A stretch of 64,000 bases of DNA from Chitinophagaceae bacterium UBA1931 (lineage in GTDB: Bacteria; Bacteroidota; Bacteroidia; Chitinophagales; Chitinophagaceae), in assembly GCA_002337125.1 (NCBI GenBank), contig DDFJ01000004.1, positions 2,700,134 through 2,764,133 on the forward strand, given 5' to 3'. The translations under genes were made by a program, and so were the position numbers. Positions within the stretch are counted from its first letter, which is position 1. Each line of letters begins with the position of its first letter. This document shows positions 42,757 to 51,164 of this stretch, piece after piece. Under the pieces are notes generated by a model that was not told the origin of the DNA, searched no databases, and saw only the letters and a program-made list of their open reading frames with translations.

Positions 42757-43445
42757 AATACAGTTCTTAAAATAAGAAAAAACAGAAACTGAATTAGTAA
42801 CAGGTTAACAGCAAATTTGTTCTGTTTGTTGAAAGAAAAAAGACGGAACAGCGTCATAAGTACAACACTAACCCCCAGCCAGCTGATGTAATTGAGAACG
42901 GGAATGGTTCCATTAGCCCATTGCCACCAGTGCAGCTCAACAGCAATTGGCTCCATTACCCAGTCAAAAAAAGTTGCCAGCAGTGCACTGTCGAGAATAA
43001 CAGCAACAAAACCAACATTACTGCGGTAAGGCTGATCATCATCTTTTAGTTTGTTCCATAAAAAATTGAGCAGCATCTGTACACTTACTCCGCAGCAATA
43101 CATTATGATAAACCAGTTGAGGCCAATGATAACCGGAACGTTTTGCCATTGTGGCCCCATAGCAGGTAAATATTCGTAGCTGCCAAAAAGAAGTTGATGA
43201 TTAACGCCAAGATATTCAACTGCAAAACCTGTGATGAAACAGATCAGTACGAAAAGAAAAAAGGAAATATTCTTTTCCTGCTGCGTGTAAATAATTAAGC
43301 CGGCTGATAAAAGAAGGTTGTACGGTGTAAGTGATGAAAATAATTCCCTGTTATAAAACAACATGCCTATCAACCCTATTGCATGAAAGATGAGTGCAAT
43401 AATGCTGGCAAGATTTTGTTTTGCTATGGATGAATCAGAAATCAA
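42753..43445 (-). CDS. cruF: Carotenoid 1',2'-hydratase, CruF-type
   Basis: The membrane protein (about seven segments) matches the CruF/DUF422 family: GFAVEYLGVNHQLLFGSYEYLPAMGP and LDSALLATFFDWVMEPIAVELHWW. The open frame extends to 43544, giving MRRQCTSRRRN, but that part lies inside crtD and is unlike the family. I chose TTG at 43445, which overlaps the crtD stop in the four bases TTGA, giving a 230-residue product that starts ISDSSIAKQNLASIIALIF after the initiator. CruF adds water to the acyclic psi-end of gamma-carotene or lycopene. It overlaps crtZ by four bases. Confidence 0.87.
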   Translation of the reverse strand: MISDSSIAKQNLASIIALIFHAIGLIGMLFYNRELFSSLTPYNLLLSAGLIIYTQQEKNISFFLFVLICFITGFAVEYLGVNHQLLFGSYEYLPAMGPQWQNVPVIIGLNWFIIMYCCGVSVQMLLNFLWNKLKDDDQPYRSNVGFVAVILDSALLATFFDWVMEPIAVELHWWQWANGTIPVLNYISWLGVSVVLMTLFRLFSFNKQNKFAVNLLLIQFLFFLILRTVL

Positions 43446-44926
43446 TGAGTTTTGGTTTTTTTTCGTGCAATCAGTTCGGCTGTGATTTTTGCACTGTTTA
43501 AGCAAAGTGGTATTCCTCCTCCGGGATGTACACTGCCTCCGCAAAAGTAAAGTCCGCTGAGTTGTGATGAAAAATTGGGATGACGCAGAAAGGCTGACAT
43601 CCTGCTGTTACTGCTTGTGCCGTATAACGATCCTTTGAATGAAGCAGTTTGTTCTTCTATACGGATGGGATCAAGATATTCTTCCGTTTCAATGGCACTT
43701 CCAACATCAGTTTGTAATATACGGCTTAGCTTTTCAATGGTTTGATTGCGTAACTGTAAACGTAATTTCTCCCAGTTTTGATTTGTGTTTGAAGGAGCAT
43801 TGATCAACACAAACCAGTTTTCTTTTCCTGCAGGCGCATGCCGGTCTTCCAGTTTGGAAGTGATATTTACATAAACTGTCGGGTCGTTAAAGAGTTTGTT
43901 TTGTTTAAAGATGGACTGAAACTCTGCCGAATAATTTTTACTGAAGAAGATATTATGCAGGTGAAGTTGTTCAAATGTTCTGTTCATTCCCCAGTAAAAA
44001 ATAATACCGCTTGAACTTCTTTCCTGCTTCAGTACTTTTTTATTCTGTTCATCTTTAAGAAGATGCTTATAAGTAAAGTACACATCAGCATTACTTACTA
44101 TAATACTTGCTTCAATATTTTCATTATTCACCACAATACCTTTTACTTTTTGCTGGTGATGAATAATACGTTGTACAGGTGAATTAAAATGAAAACGAAC
44201 CTGCTTCTTTAATGCAAGTTTGTACAGCGCATTGGTGATACTGATCATTCCGCCTTCCGGGTAAAATGTTCCTTCATTTAATTCAAGATGCGGAATTAAA
44301 CTCATCATGCCGGGAGTCTGGTAAGGATTGCTTCCGTTATATGTTGCATATCGGTCGAACACCTGAACTGCTTCCGGTGTTTTAAACGATGATTGATTAT
44401 AACTGTGTAATGTTCCGGTTAAATGTGGCAGGCGCACAGTGCTTATTGCTTTCAGTACATGCTTTTGTAACCAGGTTGAACGTTTGTGCAATGAATGATT
44501 CAGAAAAACAGTTCCAACATTTTCGTACAGCTTTCTGCTTTTGTGCAGATAGTTTTTTACCGATGAAGGAGGCTCACCCAGTTTCAATTCAAGTTCTTCA
44601 GCAAGTTTGTTGTTATCTGTCCATGCATCGATTTGCTTGCCATTTTCAAAAAAATATTTGCAGGATAAATCAAGCTTTTGATAATTGAGATAATCTTCTA
44701 TCTTCTCGCCGGCATATTCAAATAAATCATGCAGCAGTTGCGGTTGTGTAAACAGGGAAGGGCCCCTGTCAAACGAAAAACCATCTTTTTTAAAAAAGGA
44801 AAGTTTTCCGCCGGGGTATGCATTACGTTCAAATACATCTACCTCAAATCCCTGCACAGCTAAACGTACAGCGCTTGCAAGTCCTGCAACACCACTGCCG
44901 ATGATCACTGCTTTAGGCGGTTGCAT
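43442..44926 (-). CDS. crtD: Carotenoid 3,4-desaturase, CrtD-like (phytoene desaturase family)
   Basis: This 494-residue flavoprotein starts with the dinucleotide-binding AVIIGSGVAGLASAVRLA, then DVFERNAYPGGKLSFF. The C-terminal signature is GLYFCGGSVHPGGGIPLCLNSAKI, typical of carotenoid desaturases. Its sequence differs from the CrtI at the operon head, and its neighbour is cruF, so a role as the hydroxy-carotenoid 3,4-desaturase is likely. Its start overlaps the idi stop by 14 bases. Confidence 0.87.
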   Translation of the reverse strand: MQPPKAVIIGSGVAGLASAVRLAVQGFEVDVFERNAYPGGKLSFFKKDGFSFDRGPSLFTQPQLLHDLFEYAGEKIEDYLNYQKLDLSCKYFFENGKQIDAWTDNNKLAEELELKLGEPPSSVKNYLHKSRKLYENVGTVFLNHSLHKRSTWLQKHVLKAISTVRLPHLTGTLHSYNQSSFKTPEAVQVFDRYATYNGSNPYQTPGMMSLIPHLELNEGTFYPEGGMISITNALYKLALKKQVRFHFNSPVQRIIHHQQKVKGIVVNNENIEASIIVSNADVYFTYKHLLKDEQNKKVLKQERSSSGIIFYWGMNRTFEQLHLHNIFFSKNYSAEFQSIFKQNKLFNDPTVYVNITSKLEDRHAPAGKENWFVLINAPSNTNQNWEKLRLQLRNQTIEKLSRILQTDVGSAIETEEYLDPIRIEEQTASFKGSLYGTSSNSRMSAFLRHPNFSSQLSGLYFCGGSVHPGGGIPLCLNSAKITAELIARKKTKTH

Positions 44927-45446
44927 TTAATTGATGTTTTGTAAGCCAGTCTTCCAGTAATGGGAAAGCTATTTTAAACCATGCAGTATATTCATGCGAC
45001 TGCTGTGCGATGGCTTTTTTTATTTGCTGCATGGATTTGTAACATACTTCACTAACCTCATCTTTGTTGAGCTGCATTTCGCCTTCGTAAAATCCAATCA
45101 GCACATGATCAAACTCATGTTCTGTTAAGCCATTATCGAATGAAGCTTTGTATGTAAAGTGAAATGCTTTTTTAATGTAGGTAGTAAAGCCAAGTTCTTC
45201 CTGTAATCTTCTTAATGCAGCTTGTTCAACAGTTTCGCCGGGCATAGGATGACTGCAGCAGGCATTTGTCCATAACGATGGGCTGTGATATTTTGAATCA
45301 GCCCTGCGCTGTAAAAGCATATTGCCATTATGATCAAATAAAAAAACACTGAAAGCACGGTGAAGCAATGCTTTTTCATGTGCTTCCATTTTTTCCATTG
45401 AACCAATTTCTTCGTCCTGTTCGTTAACAAGTATAACTTCCTGCAT
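44913..45446 (-). CDS. idi: Isopentenyl-diphosphate isomerase, type I
   Basis: The start was set at the ATG at 45446 (MQEVILVNEQDEEIGSMEKM); the frame can be opened six bases earlier at a TTG that lies inside a promoter-like box. The 177-residue Nudix-fold enzyme has the conserved TNACCSHPMPGE, with the catalytic Cys, and EEVSEVCYKS-like acidic region (here KDEVSEVCYKS). It converts IPP to DMAPP and so feeds carotenoid synthesis. It sits between crtB and crtD. Confidence 0.93.
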   Translation of the reverse strand: MQEVILVNEQDEEIGSMEKMEAHEKALLHRAFSVFLFDHNGNMLLQRRADSKYHSPSLWTNACCSHPMPGETVEQAALRRLQEELGFTTYIKKAFHFTYKASFDNGLTEHEFDHVLIGFYEGEMQLNKDEVSEVCYKSMQQIKKAIAQQSHEYTAWFKIAFPLLEDWLTKHQLNATA

Positions 45447-45449
45447 GCT

Positions 45450-45457
45450 CAAATTTA
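45450..45457 (-). promoter_or_regulatory. Possible internal -7 box before idi
   Basis: The minus strand reads TAAATTTG, matching TAnnTTTG, three bases before the idi ATG and after the crtB stop. It would give a nearly leaderless transcript of the operon's second half. It may be chance in AT-rich DNA. Confidence 0.35.
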
Positions 45458-45465
45458 GGTAATTG

Positions 45466-46302
45466 TTACATGAGGTTGAACTGGTTGCTCAAACTTGCAC
45501 GTAGTACAATCATTAATTTATGGTAATCGGGTATACGGATGCGTTCCTGCATAATGCGTGCGGGCTGAATGCGTTTTATTTTCATAAACAGCGACTGGTA
45601 ATATTTATAAGCAACATATACACCAAATCTTGCTTTAACAGGAAGATGAATAATGCCTTTATATGCAGCATCGAAATCTCTCTGAATGTCGGCTTCAATT
45701 TCTTTTTTATCAGCATAGCTGAAGTTGCGGAAGTTGAGCCCGGGAAAATAAGTCCGTTCCATCAATTCATAATCCGCTTTCACATCCCGCAGGAAATTTA
45801 CTTTCTGAAAAGCGGCACCCAATGCTCTTGCTGCAGGTTTCAGCTCATCAAATTTCTTTTGATCACCATTCACAAAAACATACAGGCACATCAGTCCAAC
45901 CACTTCAGCGCTTCCATAAATATATTCTGTATAACTGCTGCTGTTGTATTGTTTTTTGTCGAGATCCATTTCCATGCTGTTGAAAAAAGCATGAATCAGT
46001 TCGTGATCTATTTTATACTGATTAACAGTTAACTGGAAACTGTGAATGACAGGGTTGAGGCTGATGCCACGCTCAATGGCATGAAAGGTTTCGTCCCTGA
46101 ATTCACGGATAAGGGTTTGTTTATCGTATGCATGAAACGTATCGACAATTTCATCGGCAAAACGAACAAGCCCATAAATGTTGTAAATGGGTTGCCTCAG
46201 ATCTTTGTGCAACAGACGGATAGCTGATGAAAAGGACGTACTGTAACGCTCAGTTGTGTTTTGACTGCACAACTGACATACTTCATGGAAGATGCCGATC
46301 AT
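45466..46302 (-). CDS. crtB: Phytoene synthase
   Basis: This 278-residue squalene/phytoene synthase has both Asp-rich motifs, FADEIVD near 48-54 and DVKADYELMERTYFPG near 164-179, which bind the diphosphates. The family joins two geranylgeranyl diphosphates into phytoene in the cytoplasm. The N-terminal YSTSFSSAIRLL is also conserved. The start overlaps crtI's stop by four bases. Confidence 0.96.
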   Translation of the reverse strand: MIGIFHEVCQLCSQNTTERYSTSFSSAIRLLHKDLRQPIYNIYGLVRFADEIVDTFHAYDKQTLIREFRDETFHAIERGISLNPVIHSFQLTVNQYKIDHELIHAFFNSMEMDLDKKQYNSSSYTEYIYGSAEVVGLMCLYVFVNGDQKKFDELKPAARALGAAFQKVNFLRDVKADYELMERTYFPGLNFRNFSYADKKEIEADIQRDFDAAYKGIIHLPVKARFGVYVAYKYYQSLFMKIKRIQPARIMQERIRIPDYHKLMIVLRASLSNQFNLM

Positions 46303-47798
46303 ACTTTTGCTTTGTTTTTGGTTGTTGTTTTGTATTGTTTCTCTACTAAAGCTGCCACCACCTCGCCACTGATAAGGCTTGGCGGCACACCTGGCCCCGG
46401 TACTGTAAGCTGACCTGTATAAAACAGGTTGCTCACTTTTTTACTGCGGCAGGCAGGTTTTAAAACAGCTGTCTGCATTAAAGTGTTTGCTAAACCATAA
46501 GCATTTCCTTTAAATGCGTTATAGTCGGCTACAAAATCACTTACTGCATACGATTTTTTATAAACAATATGATCTGAAATTGGTTCACCAATTCGTTGTT
46601 CAAAGCGGTTAATAATCTGTTTAAAATAGTTTTCTCTTAATTCCTCTGTATCATTTTGTAAACCGGCAGCCACTGGAATAAGGAAAAATAAATTTTCATG
46701 ACCTTCAGGTGCACCAACAGGATCGGTTGCCGTTGTCATACTTACATAAAACAAAGGAGCCGAAGGCCATTGTGGATTTGTATAAATTTCACTACCATGC
46801 TGTTCAAAGTCTGTATCAAAAAACAGAGAGTGATGTGGTACCTGTTTTAATTTTTTATTGATACCGACATAATAGAGCAAACAGGAAGGAGCCATTGTGC
46901 GGTTTTCCCAATACTGATCTGAATAACTACGGTCGGCACTCTCTAACAATTTTGTTTCGGTAAAATGATAGTCGGCGCCGCTTATAATCACATCAGCTTC
47001 AAAATAATTTCCGTTGCAAAACACACCTGTTGCATGGCCGTTGACTGTTTCAATTTTTTCAACATCGTGCTGAAACAAAAACTTTACTCCAAGCTCTTTG
47101 GCTAAGTGGTACATGGCTTCTACAATTTTGTACATACCACCAACAGGGAACCATGTGCCGAGTTTTACATCTGCATAATTCATGAGACTGTACAATGCAG
47201 GAATTTTCTGAGGTAATGCGCCAAGGAAAAGAACAGGAAATTCCATCAGCTGCTTTAACCGTGAATCGGAAAAATGTTTTTGTACATGCGCTTTGATGGA
47301 AGTAAATACATCCAGCCTGAATACGCCTTTCAGAAAATCAATGTCTGCAAATTCTGTTAGTGATTGGCCTGGCTGATGCACCAGTTTATTCATTCCCACT
47401 TCATACTTATAGGCTGCTTCTTCCATAAAGTGATCGAGCATTGCAGCACTTCCCGGTTCAATTTTTTCAAATAACTCTTTCAGTGCATCGTAAGAAGCTG
47501 GTATATCCAGTACATCGTTTTCGAAGTAAACCCTGTACGAAGGATCAAGACGTTGCAATTGGTAATAATCACTAACTTTTTTCCCAAACTGCTGAAAATA
47601 ACGTTCAAACACATCAGGCATCCAGTACCAGCTGGGTCCCATATCAAACACAAACCCATTGGCTTCCATTTTTCTTGCACGGCCACCGGGCATGTTGTGT
47701 TTTTCAAGCACAGTAACGTCCCAACCTTTCTTTGCGAGAAAAGAAGCTGCCGACATTCCGGCAAAACCACTGCCAATGATGATTGCTGATTTCTGCAT
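46299..47798 (-). CDS. crtI: Phytoene desaturase
   Basis: This 499-residue flavoprotein begins SAIIIGSGFAGMSAASFLAKKGWDVTVLEKH with the FAD/NAD-binding motif, then MPGGRARKMEANGFVFDMGPSWYWMP, typical of CrtI. The C-terminal part contains NLFYTGQLTVPGPGVPPSLISGEVVA. It converts phytoene to lycopene in four desaturation steps. It begins four bases after the sigma gene and is the first enzyme of the operon. Confidence 0.96.
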   Translation of the reverse strand: MQKSAIIIGSGFAGMSAASFLAKKGWDVTVLEKHNMPGGRARKMEANGFVFDMGPSWYWMPDVFERYFQQFGKKVSDYYQLQRLDPSYRVYFENDVLDIPASYDALKELFEKIEPGSAAMLDHFMEEAAYKYEVGMNKLVHQPGQSLTEFADIDFLKGVFRLDVFTSIKAHVQKHFSDSRLKQLMEFPVLFLGALPQKIPALYSLMNYADVKLGTWFPVGGMYKIVEAMYHLAKELGVKFLFQHDVEKIETVNGHATGVFCNGNYFEADVIISGADYHFTETKLLESADRSYSDQYWENRTMAPSCLLYYVGINKKLKQVPHHSLFFDTDFEQHGSEIYTNPQWPSAPLFYVSMTTATDPVGAPEGHENLFFLIPVAAGLQNDTEELRENYFKQIINRFEQRIGEPISDHIVYKKSYAVSDFVADYNAFKGNAYGLANTLMQTAVLKPACRSKKVSNLFYTGQLTVPGPGVPPSLISGEVVAALVEKQYKTTTKNKAKV

Positions 47799-47802
47799 GT
47801 GT

Positions 47803-48303
47803 TTAGTTGCGGCTTAATTGTTCTTTTAAAAGTTTACGGGCAAAGTGAATACGGCTTTTAATTGTACCCAGCGGTTCGTTTAACAAATGAGCAATCTCAT
47901 GATATTTGAAACCTTCGAAATAAAGAATGAAAGGCTTCTTAAAAATTTCCGGGAGCTCGTGTATAGCCGATTGTATTTCTTTCAGATTCAGGTTTGTTTC
48001 TGCTGCGTTGCCAACAGTTGCCTGTTGGTAATTGAGAAGAAAATCATTACCTGTTGAATCAAAAATGGTTTGCTGTTTGGCTTTGCGGCGGTAATTATTA
48101 ATAAAAATATTCCGCATAATGGTGTAAAGCCATGCTTTTACGTTTGTACCAACATGATATTTATCCCTGTTGGCAAGAGCCCTGTACAATGTTTCCTGTA
48201 AAAGGTCTTTTGCAGTTTCATTGTCTCGGGTTAATGTAAATGCAAACGGTCTTAAATAATCCGTATTGCTAACAATCATCTGGTTAAACTCAACTGCCGA
48301 CAT
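47803..48303 (-). CDS. ECF sigma factor heading the carotenoid operon
   Basis: The start was set at the ATG at 48303 (MSAVEFNQMIVSNTDYL), which fits related proteins; upstream in-frame ATGs at 48327 and 48342 add unlike sequence. The 166-residue product has region 2 (FTLTRDNETAKDLLQETLYRALANRDKY, GTNVKAWLYTIMRNIFIN) and region 4 (GFKYHEIAHLLNEPLGTIKSRIHFARKLL). Its place directly before crtI suggests that it controls pigment genes, for example in response to light or oxidative stress (inference). No anti-sigma gene is adjacent. Confidence 0.92.
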   Translation of the reverse strand: MSAVEFNQMIVSNTDYLRPFAFTLTRDNETAKDLLQETLYRALANRDKYHVGTNVKAWLYTIMRNIFINNYRRKAKQQTIFDSTGNDFLLNYQQATVGNAAETNLNLKEIQSAIHELPEIFKKPFILYFEGFKYHEIAHLLNEPLGTIKSRIHFARKLLKEQLSRN

Positions 48304-48405
48304 AAAATAATGTTTAATTTTTTGCATCATAAAGTTAAACACAATATTTCTACCGTTGATATTCTGTTAAAGAGATTTGACGATTTATTGTCTTAAATAT
48401 TAAAC

Positions 48406-48444
48406 AAAAAGCACCCGCCATAGAGTTATAGCGGGTGCTTTTTT
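48406..48444. terminator. Bidirectional terminator after the MBL-rhodanese gene
   Basis: AAAAAGCACCCGC pairs with GCGGGTGCTTTTT around a 12-base loop, with A- and T-runs outside. It ends the minus-strand MBL-rhodanese transcript 18 bases past its stop. Confidence 0.9.
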
Positions 48445-48461
48445 AAGGAAGTAAACTGAAA

Positions 48462-49865
48462 TTACTTAGCAGGAGTAGCTTTAATTATTTCAATTTTTTG
48501 TTCTTCAATTTTCTTAAATCCACCGAGAACATTGCGCAGGTTATGAAATCCCTGTCGCTTTAAAATAGACGAAGCAATAACACTTCTGTAACCGCCTGCA
48601 CAATGAATGTATAAGTTGTCTCTTTCTTCAATATTGGTGATGAGTGCGGGGTCAGTCATATCTGCCAATGGCAAATTCACTGCATCTTTTACATGTGCTT
48701 CAGCAAATTCAGATTCTTTCCGCACATCCACAACAACGAGATTATCATCATGTGGAAGATCCATTGCCAGTTCATCCGCTTCAACATCAATAATCATATC
48801 AATTTTTTCACCGGCTGCCTGCCATGCTTCAAAGCCACCTTGCAGAAAACCTTTTACTTTATCAAAACCAACTCTTGCAAGCCGTACAATGGTTTCTTCT
48901 TCTTTTCCTTCTTCGCATACAAGTAATATCGTTTCATCAAAAGGCAGTAATGCACCGGCCCATTCTGCAAAGCGGCCATCCAGGCCAATGCTTATGGAAG
49001 AGGGAATAAAACCTTGTGTAATTGTTGTTGAGTTTCTTGTATCAAGAATAAATGTCTTTTCCTGTTTTGCCAGAGATTTGAACTCTTCGATTGTTAATGC
49101 TGTCATTCCTTGTTGTAAAATATTGTTGATTGAATTATAACCGTCTTTGTTTATCTGTGCATTTACTGCAAAATATTTGGGAGGTGTTTCGAGTCCCTTT
49201 GTTACTGCATTTATAAATTCTTCTTTTGATGTTTGATTAAGGGCATAATTTGTTTGCTTCTGTATGCCGATTGTGCTGGTGGTTTCTTTGCCAATGCTTT
49301 TGCCGCATGAACTGCCGGGACCATGTGCAGGATAAACAATCACATCGTCTGCAAGTGTTGCAATTTTGTTTTGTAACGAATCGTACAACATACCGGCAAG
49401 ATCACTTACCGATATATCACCACCTTGTGCCAGATCGGGACGGCCTACATCGCCAACAAACAATGTATCACCTGTAAAAATGCAGTAATCTTTACCGTGT
49501 TCGTCTTTTAATAAATAGCAGCTGCTTTCTAATGTATGGCCGGGGGTGTGTAATACTTTGATGGTAAGTTTTCCAACTTTAAATTCTTCGCCATCTTTTG
49601 CAATGTAAACAGGTAAACTGGTTTGCGTTTCGGGCCCGTAAACAATCGGTGCGTTTGTTTGCTTTGCAAGATCAAGATGACCGCTTACAAAGTCGGCATG
49701 AAAATGTGTTTCAAAAATATATTTGATAACCGATTGGCGTTCTTCAGACAGTTTGAGATAGCTGTCAATATCACGCATGGGGTCGATAATTGCACACTCG
49801 CCGTTATCTTCAATATAATACGCAGCCTCACTTAAGCAGGAAGTATATAATTGCTGGATATACAT
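48462..49865 (-). CDS. MBL-fold hydrolase with two rhodanese domains (persulfide dioxygenase type)
   Basis: This 467-residue protein begins with a metallo-beta-lactamase domain of the ETHE1/Blh kind (about 1-240), including ETHFHADFVSGHLDLA, HTPGHTLESSCYLL and FTGDTLFVGDVGRPDLA. Two rhodanese domains follow. The first (about 255-350) has loop LVCEEGKEEETIV with Cys. The second (about 360-460) has HCAGGYRSVIASSIL with the catalytic Cys. The combination oxidises glutathione- or low-molecular-weight persulfides and transfers sulfane sulfur. It is downstream of an ArsR-type gene, with a palindrome and promoter box between, so repression by that protein is likely. Confidence 0.92.
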   Translation of the reverse strand: MYIQQLYTSCLSEAAYYIEDNGECAIIDPMRDIDSYLKLSEERQSVIKYIFETHFHADFVSGHLDLAKQTNAPIVYGPETQTSLPVYIAKDGEEFKVGKLTIKVLHTPGHTLESSCYLLKDEHGKDYCIFTGDTLFVGDVGRPDLAQGGDISVSDLAGMLYDSLQNKIATLADDVIVYPAHGPGSSCGKSIGKETTSTIGIQKQTNYALNQTSKEEFINAVTKGLETPPKYFAVNAQINKDGYNSINNILQQGMTALTIEEFKSLAKQEKTFILDTRNSTTITQGFIPSSISIGLDGRFAEWAGALLPFDETILLVCEEGKEEETIVRLARVGFDKVKGFLQGGFEAWQAAGEKIDMIIDVEADELAMDLPHDDNLVVVDVRKESEFAEAHVKDAVNLPLADMTDPALITNIEERDNLYIHCAGGYRSVIASSILKRQGFHNLRNVLGGFKKIEEQKIEIIKATPAK

Positions 49866-49882
49866 TGCATTTTTCTTTGGCG

Positions 49883-49890
49883 CAAAAATA
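49883..49890 (-). promoter_or_regulatory. -7 box of the MBL-rhodanese gene
   Basis: The minus strand reads TATTTTTG followed by C, matching TAnnTTTG(C), 17 bases before the ATG at 49865. The palindrome at 49897 begins six bases upstream of it, in the spacer between -7 and -33. Confidence 0.6.
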
Positions 49891-49896
49891 CACTAC

Positions 49897-49917
49897 CTGA
49901 TCAAGAAATTTGATCAG
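49897..49917. promoter_or_regulatory. Perfect palindrome, probable repressor operator
   Basis: CTGATCAA and TTGATCAG are exact inverted repeats around GAAAT (21 bases in total). It sits in the -7/-33 spacer of the MBL-rhodanese promoter, between that gene and the ArsR-type regulator, so a bound dimer would block polymerase. Confidence 0.7.
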
Positions 49918-49941
49918 TCAAACATTGAAAAGAGTAATTTC

Positions 49942-50268
49942 TTAACTGAGAAGATCAGCAACAAACTTTTTTATCTCTTCCAGCCGTTCATAATTAACGG
50001 AATACCAGATAAACTTTCCTTCTCTTGTAGTTTTAACGATGTTACTTCTGCGAAGAATAGCAAGGTGTTGTGAAGCAACAGATTGTTCAAGCCGCAACTT
50101 TACATAAATTTCTGTAACAGTAATGCGACCATTTTCGTTGATTAAATCAACGATTTGCTGACGGAGCTTGTGGTTAAGAGATCTTAAGATCAGTGCTGCC
50201 TTTTTTACAGCTAAATAGTCAACCTCTAACGGCGCTCCGCTTTCCTTTTTTTTAACGATAGTAGCCAT
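49942..50268 (-). CDS. ArsR-type winged-helix repressor
   Basis: This 108-residue protein carries the ArsR helix-turn-helix: ITVTEIYVKLRLEQSVASQHLAILRRSNIVKTTREGKFIWYSV, at about 49-91. It has no cysteine at all, so the dithiol sensing used by BigR/SqrR persulfide repressors and most metal sensors is not available. It may sense through other means, or be a partner for an unknown signal. It lies 76 bases upstream of the persulfide-dioxygenase gene on the same strand, with a palindrome between them. Confidence 0.9.
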   Translation of the reverse strand: MATIVKKKESGAPLEVDYLAVKKAALILRSLNHKLRQQIVDLINENGRITVTEIYVKLRLEQSVASQHLAILRRSNIVKTTREGKFIWYSVNYERLEEIKKFVADLLS

Positions 50269-50361
50269 TTTTGAGCAGGTTTAATAGTTGTGATTATGGG
50301 TAAAAAACTAAATTAAAGTTAGAAGAATAATCAAAGTAATAATAGTTATAAAAGACAATCT

Positions 50362-51051
50362 TTATTTATTAATTGCAGAATGGAAGTCTTTTAAATATGC
50401 AGGTGAAGAATATGCAAGAGAAGTAAACGAATTGTCATGAAAATGTCTGAAGGCATCGACAATGATATTTGATGCGTTCCAGTTTATATCAATGAAATGA
50501 GCGTGATTGTTTTCGCAAACTGTTTTCCATTTCTCAGCACCGTTACCAAAAAAGTAAAGGTTGTGAGTTAAAAATAAATCTGTAAATGAATTATCAGAAA
50601 GTATTAATGCAAGATCCTTGATTTTTTCATTCATATCAACATCGTAAACAGCGGTAAATACTTCCATTCTTCTTGCATCAATCATAGGGCAGAGCAATAT
50701 ATCGCTGGTTAAAGAATTTTTTTGTCGCAATTCTGAAACTGCAGCCTGTGCCATTACTCTGGTTGTAGAAACTGTAATCAGGGGTTTATTTAGTGCATAA
50801 CACAATCCTTTTGCAGTGGCAAATCCTACACGCAAACCAGTATATGAACCGGGGCCTGAAGTAACAGCAACTGCATCAAGTTTTGAGAGTGGATATCCTG
50901 TTTCATTCATGATGTCTTGTATGGCAGGCTGAATAAAAGATGCATGATCTTTTTGCGAGTTATTTGTTTTAAGGCAAAGAAGTTCTGTATCTTTTGCAAG
51001 CGCAACAGATGCATGTGTGGTAGATGTGTCAATGCATAAAATCAATGGCAT
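50362..51051 (-). CDS. tsaB: tRNA threonylcarbamoyladenosine biosynthesis protein TsaB
   Basis: This 229-residue protein starts with ILCIDTSTTHASVALA and has the conserved VTSGPGSYTGLRVGFATAKGLCYAL near 65-90. These are the signature of TsaB, the partner of TsaD in making t6A37 of ANN-decoding tRNAs. TsaB itself lacks catalytic metal ligands. It is divergent from ridA and has a promoter box 51 bases upstream. Confidence 0.95.
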   Translation of the reverse strand: MPLILCIDTSTTHASVALAKDTELLCLKTNNSQKDHASFIQPAIQDIMNETGYPLSKLDAVAVTSGPGSYTGLRVGFATAKGLCYALNKPLITVSTTRVMAQAAVSELRQKNSLTSDILLCPMIDARRMEVFTAVYDVDMNEKIKDLALILSDNSFTDLFLTHNLYFFGNGAEKWKTVCENNHAHFIDINWNASNIIVDAFRHFHDNSFTSLAYSSPAYLKDFHSAINK

Positions 51052-51101
51052 AAATGTAAGCTCCTGAATTATCCTGTTTTGCTGTAAACGGGAGATTGCT
51101 G

Positions 51102-51109
51102 CAAAAGTA
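51102..51109 (-). promoter_or_regulatory. -7 box of tsaB
   Basis: The minus strand reads TACTTTTG followed by C, a match to the consensus, about 50 bases before the tsaB ATG. Confidence 0.5.
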
Positions 51110-51123
51110 CAGTTAACCGTCTG

Positions 51124-51156
51124 TTTGTGATTTATAAAGCTAAAAAACTAAGTTTG
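51124..51156 (+). promoter_or_regulatory. Complete Bacteroidota promoter of ridA
   Basis: TTTG at 51124-51127 and TAAGTTTG at 51149-51156 are separated by 21 bases, matching both -33 and -7 consensus. The ATG follows eight bases later. Confidence 0.75.
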
Positions 51157-51164
51157 TAACTAAT

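Noticed and set aside
45520..46032. 170-codon open frame on the plus strand
   Set aside because: It lies wholly antisense to crtB, its translation is rich in Phe, Ile and Asn with no domain, and it has no promoter box.
48607..49140. 177-codon open frame on the plus strand
   Set aside because: Antisense to the MBL-rhodanese gene; Ser/Thr-rich translation typical of a reverse-strand shadow.
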